From Bubalus kerabau (lineage: Eukaryota; Chordata; Mammalia; Artiodactyla; Bovidae): DNA of 64,000 bases. The stretch lies in contig NC_073629.1 of NCBI RefSeq assembly GCF_029407905.1, forward strand, positions 49,336,801 through 49,400,800, in the 5' to 3' direction. Shown piece by piece: positions 56,936 through 64,000 of the stretch; the first letter of the stretch is position 1; each line of letters starts with the position of its first letter. Below the pieces are notes generated by a model that saw nothing but the letters and a program-made list of their open reading frames with translations, did no database searches and was not told the DNA's origin. The translations under genes were made by a program, and so were the position numbers.

Positions 56936-56989
56936 AATTCATGAGTAAATATCCTAATGGAGTCATACGGATGAGACCATCCATTGTGA

Positions 56990-57735
56990 CGGGCTGGTGA
57001 TAGTTAATTAGAATTACAGCATGGACTTTAAACATGCTTGATTATAATTAACATCAAATTTGAAGTTAGCGTCTATCACATGTGTGAGTGCCTGACTTCA
57101 GTTCCCCTCCAGCATTCTCATTGCCAACATTTCCCGGACCAAAGGGAGCCTGCTTTTGTTTCCACACCCAGCTCTATTTCAAAGACTGAAACCATGGTGG
57201 GCCGGGCCGGGGGAGGCTGAATGCGGTTAGACAGCCTGTGGGGGTGGGAGTCTGAGCAACAATGAACCAGCAGCATTAAGAGCTGCATGGCGCGTTCTCT
57301 CCCTGGAAACGCTCTGCCACAGTCAGGAAGTATGATTTAATCCTGGTGAAGATAATTCCATTTTATACCCTAGAATAGACTGTCCCTGTAACCGAATTTT
57401 ATTTGCAGTCTTGCCCTGGGAAACCCTACCAGTAAGTCATCCAGTGTACGTTATTTGTCCTATTAGCTAAACTGAACAAAATAGGGCCCACCACCTTTTC
57501 CATTAAAAGGCTCTTAAAAGAGGCTGCAAGAACCTGCTGCCCCAACAGAAGATGCCTGGACCATGGCCCAACGGTGCCCTGGGCAGGGTTTGCAGGAGGG
57601 GGAAGACTGCAATTCGGTCAAAAGAGCCACTGTTGATCTTGAAAGAGCATCAGCTACAGATGACACAAGGATTCTGGCCCCACTCCAGCTCTAAGACCCC
57701 TCTTTTGGTCACTGTTGTGAAGCAGCCTTAGGCAG
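56990..57735. other. Repeat-free block with homeodomain-type AT sites
   Basis: No repeat or frame recognised over about 745 bp. Contains TTAATTAGAATTA (57003) and GATTATAATTAAC (57041) clusters next to a GC-rich segment (GGGCCGGGCCGGGGGAGG near 57200). Regulatory function is inference only. Confidence 0.35.
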
Positions 57736-57769
57736 AGAGATTAAAAAAATATATAATGGCGGCAAATAT

Positions 57770-57995
57770 ACACAAGGAACTTGCTGAGTTCTCAGTGCTT
57801 GGCAGACTCTGCCTCACTTAGTCATCGCTGTAACACTATGTGGAAAGCGCGACTTCAGTCCCCATTTTTACAAATGAGGAAACTGAGGTTCAGAGAGCTG
57901 AGATAACTAGCCCAGCATCACAAGGTAGAAAGCGGTAGAGCCAGGATTCACTCTCAGGTGGTCTGGCTTCAGGGTCCACGCTCTCATCACTGCCC
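57770..57995 (-). mobile_element. MIR, near full length, antisense
   Basis: TTTACAAATGAGGAAACTGA, GGTTCAGAGAGCTGAGATAA, CGGTAGAGCCAGGATTCACT. Confidence 0.78.
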
Positions 57996-58920
57996 TTTCC
58001 CTGGACTGTCAATGCCTCAGATACCCCATCTTGTTGACCATAAGACAGAAACTTGTTTCAAAAACTGAGGAGAGAGCACATGTGAATGAGAAAACCTGAA
58101 GGTTTGGTCTTCTCTCCATAGTAGCTAAGAATTTCTTCTTAACAAAATTTGACTTTTGGTCAGCCAAGATGTTTCAGAGATTAGCTACTGAATCAAAACC
58201 TGTTGCCCTGCCCTTAAGATGACTGTGGCAAAGGACCGCCCCCCGCCCCAAGTGCTACTGACAGACTGAGCCCCACCACTGAGGCTCTGCTTGTCCAGCC
58301 CACCCCCCACCCCCAAAAGACCGGGCTGTGATGCCAAGAAGCATGAGCAACCTTCCCCACGTCTGCAGAGACGCTGCTTGTTGGGATGGGGCCTCTTGGC
58401 AGCAAAGGAGACAGAGTGGCAGAGCTTATGTCACCTTGCCTTCTTCCTCATCAGTGTCCCTTTCCGCCCGCCCTCAGGTACCTTCCTTCTCTTTAGCCTG
58501 TCCTTATCCTCACAGTGTTGTCCACTTATCATTTTTAAAGAGTTAGATAATTAAAGAGTTAACTTGTTAACTTCTGGTCTCTAAGATAGGATCCAACCAG
58601 GGGTGCTCCCTGTGTAAGGAGCTGATCTCTAAGCCTAGCCAGTGGAGGGAAAGAGGGGCGTCCTGGCAGAGCTCCTCAATTTCTGGCAGTTCTCACTGCT
58701 ATTAGGAGCCTCGGGCTCACTGAAAACAGCTCTTCCAGATGAGTTCAACTGAGCTGCTTGTCCCCAGAGTGGTTTCTGAGCAGGATGAGAGAGAGAGAGA
58801 GCCCTTTGATGGCTCACCAGTCCCGCGTTTCCTCCCCCCGCCACCCCTCCACGCTGTCTTCTCCTTTAGCACACTCAGACCCCTTCGCAGGAAGGCAGAT
58901 GAGGCAACGCTTATGTAGAT
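57996..58920. other. Intronic sequence with C-rich runs
   Basis: CCGCCCCCCGCCCC (58239) and CCACCCCCCACCCCC (58301) give G-quadruplex-type motifs on the minus strand. (GA)n at 58789-58801. No gene recognised. Confidence 0.4.
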
Positions 58921-59082
58921 TGCCAGCCCCCTTCCTGTAGTGCAGAGCAGAGGTTTCCAAGCACTAATCTGTACCAGAAACACCTGGGAGCATGTTTAAA
59001 ATGCGTATTCCTGGGCCCCAGACCCAGAGATTCTGATTTGGAAAGAATATGAATTTTTTATTCATTTTAATTCAAATATATC

Positions 59083-59299
59083 GGGCTTCCCTAGTGGCTC
59101 AGTTGGTAAAGAATTTGCCTGCAATGCAAGAGATCCCGATTCAATCCCTGGGTCAGGAAGATTCCCTGGAGAAGGAAATGGCAGCCCACTCCAGTATTTT
59201 GCCTGGAGAATCCCATGGACAGAGGAGCCAGGCAGGCTACACTGTCCGTGGGATCCCAGAGTCAGACACAACTGTACAACTAACTTTCACTTTCACTTT
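59083..59299 (+). mobile_element. Bov-tA SINE inside L1
   Basis: GGGCTTCCCTAGTGGCTCAG head and ACTTTCACTTTCACTTT end. Confidence 0.9.
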
Positions 59300-59430
59300 A
59301 ATTGATTATATAGTTGATAATATAGTTGATTTACAGTATTGTGCCTATCTCTGCAGTAGAAAGTGACTCCGTTTTACACACGTATACATTCTTTTTTTAA
59401 ATAGTCTTCTCCATTATGGTTTATTCCAGG

Positions 59431-59520
59431 AGATCTGGCTGAGAAGTTCATTTGGGTTTTCTGTAAGATACCAAACCTAAATAAATAGCAAACCTAAATG
59501 AACTTTTTGGTCAACCCAAT
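59431..59520. mobile_element. Mariner-type MITE, hairpin, inside L1
   Basis: 59439-59459 and 59490-59510 pair at 17 of 21 positions with a 30-nt loop. The right end carries GAACTTTTTGGTCAACCCAA, the ruminant mariner terminal repeat; the left end is decayed. Two AAACCTAAAT copies lie 17 bp apart (59473, 59490). Confidence 0.75.
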
Positions 59521-59690
59521 AGTGCCCTGCACCCTACAGTAGGACCTTGTTGTTTATCCATTCTAAATGTAATAGTTTGCATCTACTAACCCCACATTCC
59601 CAGTCCATCCCTCTCCCTCCCCTAAGAATCTGCATTTTTGACAAGTACCCCTGGGCGAATGTGATGTGGAGGGCTGTGAAATACTAACAT

Positions 59691-60805
59691 GGAGTCGCTT
59701 CTCTCCTTGCTGGTTTAAAGGGTCCCTCTCTGAACAGAACTGGGGCAAACCCAGTGCTTCTCTCAGTTTCTACCAATACTCCTGTCTTCTCAGTCTATGA
59801 TAAGAGAGAGTTGTTAGTACAGCTGAACATTCCTAAACAAGTTTAGCAAAACTCAGCTAAGCTTGAAGGCAAGAAAAGCCTCCAAAAGATACTGATTTTG
59901 ATAAGCAGTGTCATTCTGCTCCTGCAAGTTACCAATGGTAGGATCTAGATAGATGCATGGTGGACAAAGAGAAATGCCTTTTGAATCTCTGACTGCACGG
60001 AATGAAGCACATATTCTCTGGAGAACTCTGAACCTCTGATTCTAGGTGTGGAATCCAAGCTCAGCTCTAGAATACCATGTTCTTTAAGCTGCACTAAGGT
60101 ACAGCTTCCTAATGTGTCTCATTTTGTTGAATTCTGTCTTCTCGCCTCTGTTTCATTGTCTTTGAGTATTATGTCTCTCTCTTTTATACACACAACCAGA
60201 AACTCGCAAACAAGTGTTTCTATCTATCCTTTCAGCTTGGAATTAAGGAATTAGATAATCCTCTATAAAAAAAAAACTTGTAAACCTTTTTTTATTACTG
60301 TACATACAATCTGTACATAAAGGAAATTATCCAAGAAAACTGCTGAGTAGTTTTCAGTTCAGCAAGACAGAAATTTTATACATAGGTTCATGTAAAAGAA
60401 ATTAGGGAAGGATCATGAATAAAATATCACTTATCTGCCTGAGAGAGGGCCTTGACAGAAGTCAGGAGTTACATAATTGCTTTGAATTCAAGCTAGTCCT
60501 TCCTGTTTAAAAAGGATACTCCCTTTTCTTTTGAAAATGTTAACCATTTCCACCACTACCCCCCAATTTTATCTGCTGAAAAGCTTTCGCAATCCATCGT
60601 AGCTCAATGGTATGTTATAGTCTGTCACTAATTTCTCAATTAAAGCTATAAAATATGAACATCTATTGGCAGAATTTTGCCTCAATCCAGCTCCCTGTGT
60701 TGTTTGTGCCCTGGTGTCTGCCTTGCTTTCAGCCCACTTCCAACTAATGCTGGACCTGATGGGCAGGTGCAGGACCAGGATGAGGGACAAGAGAGTCCCG
60801 GGCTT
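59691..60805. other. Intronic sequence, no recognised element
   Basis: No gene or repeat recognised. Confidence 0.4.
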
Positions 60806-60809
60806 GTCT

Positions 60810-60945
60810 TCTAAAGCTGGTTTGAGTCTCAGCTGTCTGATCTTTCATAGGTCACTTAATTGCTCTGCATTTCAGCCAGGTTAAAGTGGGATAATTATGC
60901 AGAATGCCACACTTAGGCTCTGCACCTGGCAAGTAGTAGCATCCC
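60810..60945 (+). mobile_element. MIR fragment
   Basis: TTTCATAGGTCACTTAATTG and CTCTGCATTTCAGCCAGGTT. Confidence 0.5.
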
Positions 60946-61345
60946 TGTGAGTATCGAGATCTTTCCCTTCCCTTCTCAAGCTAAAGGGCAAGGACTGAAC
61001 CTAAGTGACTCCCAAGACTGCACCCAGCACTAGCAATCGGTGCTTCTGAGTATATGGTGTAAGGAAAACAAGAGGAAAAACAAATGGATTACTAGGACTT
61101 AAAGGCCTCCATGTAAACATTTCAGAGCGTTGAAAATACAATGAAAACAAAAAAAGACCAAGAAGTCAGGAAATCGTCACCTTGACCATTGGCCCAGAGA
61201 ACAGGAAAACTAAAAGATTCAGTTTCCTCAACTGAAAGTAGAATCAGCCAGGAAGCTTCGGAAAACAATGTTTGGCTAGCCTGACAGTGATCTTTAACGA
61301 TGATGCAAAGAAGGCACAGCTTAACCATTCAGATTAAAAAAAAAA
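60946..61345. other. Intronic sequence, no recognised element
   Basis: No gene or repeat recognised before an A-tract at 61336-61347. Confidence 0.4.
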
Positions 61346-61365
61346 AAGGTACTGATTTTATCTAT

Positions 61366-61660
61366 GTATGTATTTATTTAAAAGAATTATTTGTTTTTGT
61401 CTGTGCTGGGTCTTTGTTGCAGCATACAGGCTTGCCCTAGTTGCGGCGAGCAGGGACTACTCTCTCGTTGTGGAGCCTGCACTCTTAAGTGCTGGGCTTT
61501 AGTCATTGAAGCCGGTGGGCTCAGTAGTTGTGGCTTAGTTGTGACTTAGTTACCACAGGCCACAATGAAGGCATGGGGGACCTTCACAGACCAGGGATTG
61601 AACCCGTGTCCCCTGCACTGGCAGACGGATTCTTAACCACTGGACCACCAGGGAAGCCCC
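61366..61660 (-). mobile_element. CHR-type SINE, antisense
   Basis: CCCTAGTTGCGGCGAGCAGG, TCTCGTTGTGGAGCCTGCAC, GACGGATTCTTAACCACTGG and CACCAGGGAAGCCCC tRNA head. Confidence 0.9.
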
Positions 61661-61741
61661 TTTGTATTTATTTTTATAAATATATCAGGGCAAGGCAATG
61701 AAATGCCTCTCCAGTGTGGGCACTGACAACCTCCGGACTCT

Positions 61742-61857
61742 TTTTTGGCCATGCTGCACGGCATGTGGGATCTTAGTTCCCCCGATCAGGGATGGAACTT
61801 GTGCCCTCTGCAGTGTAAGCTTAGAGTCTTAACCTCTAGACCACCAGGGAAGTCCCC
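61742..61857 (-). mobile_element. tRNA-Glu SINE, antisense
   Basis: TTTTTTGGCCATGCTGCACG tail side, CCCCGATCAGGGATGGAAC B-box side, CCACCAGGGAAGTCCCC head. Confidence 0.87.
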
Positions 61858-62139
61858 CTTGAGCTCTTTTGCCTACTCTGTACTTACAGTCAGAGGAGCC
61901 ATAAACATTTATGGAGTGGCCAAATTATGTGGAGCCTTGGGTCAGTAAGGTCTTACCGACATGCATTGAAACTGCTGGTGAACATCCTGGAGTTGTGAGG
62001 GGACACTGGTGTCTATTGTCTGTGCATCTCTCACGTGCTTAACTTCCACCTCTGTATCTCAACCCAAACCCAACAAATCAGGATGGTTGCGGAATGTTGG
62101 GAAGTCTGGTTTCCCACACAAGGACAAAACAGCTTAACC

Positions 62140-62172
62140 TGGGGACTTCCCTGGCGGTCCAGTGATTGGGGC
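62140..62172 (+). mobile_element. tRNA-Glu SINE head fragment
   Basis: GGGGACTTCCCTGGCGGTCC then sequence departs from the SINE; about 30 bp only. Confidence 0.5.
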
Positions 62173-62399
62173 AATATGCTGCTAATGCACCCCAACATTC
62201 TCTACCGTACCATCTCTAACTCCCAAGAAGGAGAATACATTAGCAAGGACCCTCAGGACAGTCTCATCGTGCCCTGTATATATGTCTCCGTTTACTTTAT
62301 TCACCACAAGAGGTGGAAGCCCCTGAGAGAGTCACCTGGACCTGTCAGCTCTGTTAAATTATAATCAGTCTCAAGCCCACAACCCTCCCCAACCTCCCA

Positions 62400-62745
62400 A
62401 ACTGTTTTTATTGGCTCCAATTTATGGTCCGTCCACGAAGTCTACATCCTCTCTCCTCCATCTTGCTCTAGTTGGTTTACCTAAAATACTGTGCCACTTC
62501 ATTAGTTACTAGCCCCCAAGTCACCTCCTCCCAGGTCTCCTTTGACCTCCATGTGTCTCTGTCGCCTTCTTCTGCTTTATATTATATAAATGTGTACCTC
62601 GTGTTTTCTGTCTTCCCACTGGAATGTAAACTTTATGAGATAAGGGGCTTTTGTTTACTAGTAAACAACAATATCCGTAATACCCAGAACAGTACCTGGC
62701 ATATTATCCTTACTCAATAACTATTTCATGAACAAATGAATCTGT
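62400..62745 (+). mobile_element. L2-type LINE 3' end, sense
   Basis: AAGTCACCTCCTCCCAGGTC, CCACTGGAATGTAAACTTTA, AGAACAGTACCTGGCATATT and CTCAATAACTATTTCATGAA. Confidence 0.6.
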
Positions 62746-63040
62746 GAGTGAGGGAACTGAGATATAGAATGAATAAGCAGTCTGTCCCTATTCACATTGC
62801 TGCTAAGCAGACAACTCACACCTGTGTGATTGCAAAGCCTTGCATAAGCACCTTGATGCTTCTTGATGGATTGTGTGAATGCAGCATGAGCAAGAGTACT
62901 CTGGTTGACTGGGAGTAATCAACATTGGGGTGTCAGTATTAGGAACTTATCAGTTGAGCAAGATACTGCAGGACCAACATTTACATTATATGATTATGTG
63001 ATTTAAATATATATATGTATTTGGTCATTCAGATCACCAA
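62746..63040. other. Intronic sequence, no recognised element
   Basis: No repeat or gene recognised. Confidence 0.4.
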
Positions 63041-63044
63041 AATA

Positions 63045-63830
63045 TTTTTGGTATATATTTGGGCTTCGTCCACTGTTCCTGACTCACAGCTCCTAAAACC
63101 CTTGGAATTTCCTAAGTGATGAGAGTGATAAAGGTGCCTTGTTAAGTTAATGAGATGACTTTTGGAAAGCACTCAAGAATGGGGGCTGCTTGCCAGTGGA
63201 GCCAGCTGTGTGATTAAAGGGTCAGAACTTCAATCCCACTCCCACCCTACCCCCAGCCTCTACCTCTGGCAGGGGAGAGAGGATGGAGGATGGATCAGTC
63301 ACCAATGGCCAGTAGTTTAATCAATTGTGACTATGTAATGAAGCCAGCATAAAAACTCAAGAGATCAGAGTTGGGAGAGTTTCCAGGTAAGTTAACACGT
63401 ACAGATTTAGGGAGAATGGCATGGAAATTCCACACCTTTGCCCCATACCTTACCCTGTGTGTCTCTCTTTCTGGCTATTGGTTTGTGACCTTTATTATCC
63501 TTCATAATAAATCAATAAACTAGTGAGTAAACTGGTTTTTCTGAGTTCTGTGAGCCATTCTAGCATGTGACTCGACTTCAAGGAGTGGGTCCTGGGAACC
63601 TCTGATTTATAGCCAGTTGGTCAGTAATGTGAGTAACAATCTGAGTTTGTGACAGGCATCTGAAGGGGAGGGTGGTCTTGGGGACTGAGCCATTAACCTG
63701 TGGAATGTGATTCTATATCAGAGTAGATAGTGTTAGAATTAAGTTAAACAGTAGGACAACCCGTTGGTGTCCGTAGCATTGTTTGTTGTGGGGAAGCCTA
63801 TACACACACACACACACACATTGGAATTGG
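63045..63830 (+). mobile_element. ERVL-type solo LTR (old endogenous retroviral element)
   Basis: The order fits a mammalian ERVL-class LTR: TCCTGACTCACAGCTCCTAA, TCACCAATGGCCAGTAGTTT, ATGTAATGAAGCCAGCATAA (TATA-like CATAAAAACT at about 63349), polyadenylation signals AATAAA at 63506 and 63514, GTGAGTAAACTGGTTTTTCT and GATTTATAGCCAGTTGGTCA. No gag, pol or env remnant is adjacent within the window, so it is read as a solo LTR. Precise family not fixed. Confidence 0.7.
63799..63822. repeat. (CA)n microsatellite
   Basis: Ten or so CA units at the end of the LTR. Confidence 0.9.
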
Positions 63831-64000
63831 GTCCAGGAACCTAATTTACATTGGGAACAGTTTTTTTGAGTTGTTATCAAACAAAATGGAAGTAACTGAT
63901 ATATGAGGAACTAACAAATTCATTGTCTTTATACCATAAGCCTAGATAAAAATGATTTATAACTTAACCTTTTTGGAAATGATTTAAAAGAAGATGAAAG

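Larger units (their letters stand above)
59043..59624 (-). mobile_element. L1 3' UTR, antisense, inside MER5-like element
   Basis: TATAGTTGATTTACAGTATT, TCTTCTCCATTATGGTTTAT, TACAGTAGGACCTTGTTGTT, GTAATAGTTTGCATCTACTA and CAGTCCATCCCTCTCCC. Interrupted near its 3' end by Bov-tA (59083) and by a mariner MITE (59431). Confidence 0.8.
58925..59690 (+). mobile_element. MER5-like hAT MITE, split by L1
   Basis: 5' part 58925-59042 (CCAGAAACACCTGGGAGCAT, CTGGGCCCCAGACCCAGAGA, TTCTGATTTGG) and 3' part about 59625-59690 (AATCTGCATTTTTGACAAGT, GGGCTGTGAAATACTAA). The middle is an L1 with further inserts. Confidence 0.7.
12230..64000 (+). other. ALG14: Downstream ALG14 intron (partial), inferred
   Basis: The intron starts with the donor GTACGT right after the exon. 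I looked for the conserved last exon of ALG14 (beginning about VLCNGPGTC in the family) and did not find it, so the intron is inferred to run through the window end, at least 51.7 kb. It is dominated by LINE and SINE insertions. A missed short or diverged exon cannot be excluded. Confidence 0.6.

Overview
The window is non-coding-rich ruminant nuclear DNA, most likely from a bovid. The diagnosis rests on lineage-specific repeats: BOV-A2 dimers, Bov-tA SINEs, BovB (RTE) LINE fragments, a bovine-type L1 3' end and short CHR/tRNA-Glu SINEs lie on a background of older mammalian MIR, L2/CR1, L1M, MER5-like and ERVL-like repeats. There are no operons, ribosome binding sites, CRISPR arrays or bacterial features. 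The exact species cannot be told from sequence alone.

The one protein-coding feature I can support is a single internal exon of ALG14 on the + strand (12098-12229, 44 codons, in-frame on both sides). ALG14 is the ER-membrane anchor subunit of the ALG13/ALG14 UDP-GlcNAc transferase. The exon has a good acceptor (pyrimidine tract then AG) and donor (GTACGT). No other ALG14 exon was recognised, so positions 1-12097 and 12230-64000 are read as parts of the two flanking introns. Downstream intron sequence in this window is at least 51.7 kb.

Layout. 1-12 kb: mostly ancient repeats (MIR, L2-like, L1 tails, an LTR-like duplicated block near 10-11 kb) with three young SINEs. 12.1 kb: the ALG14 exon, flanked by same-orientation Bov-tA SINEs. 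13-20 kb: L1, MIR, L2-like pair, and an inverted Bov-tA pair around a Z-DNA-prone CG/CA tract. 20.8-26.8 kb: a long decayed antisense L1 interrupted by at least seven later insertions, including a BovB with an 11-bp target-site duplication and an LTR-like element that itself contains BovB. 27-37 kb: largely repeat-poor intron. 37.7-43.9 kb: a twin-primed (5'-inverted) BovB, a mariner MITE hairpin, a second antisense L1, BovB and SINEs. 46-49.6 kb: a dense cluster of SINEs in alternating orientation plus BovB. 51.9-56.4 kb: BOV-A2, Bov-tA, a bovine L1 tail with a G-rich tract, and a sense BovB. 57-57.7 kb: a repeat-free block with homeodomain-type AT-rich sites. 58.9-59.7 kb: a four-layer nest (MER5-like, L1, Bov-tA, mariner). 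61-62 kb: CHR SINEs. 63.0-63.8 kb: an ERVL-type LTR.

No new multi-gene system is visible. The most useful leads are the ALG14 exon with its donor inside a hairpin, two mariner-derived hairpins resembling the ruminant miR-2284/2285 class, the twin-primed BovB, and an L1-like patch inside a BovB fragment. Boundaries of old repeats are by eye, typically within 10-30 bp; those with target-site duplications are exact.
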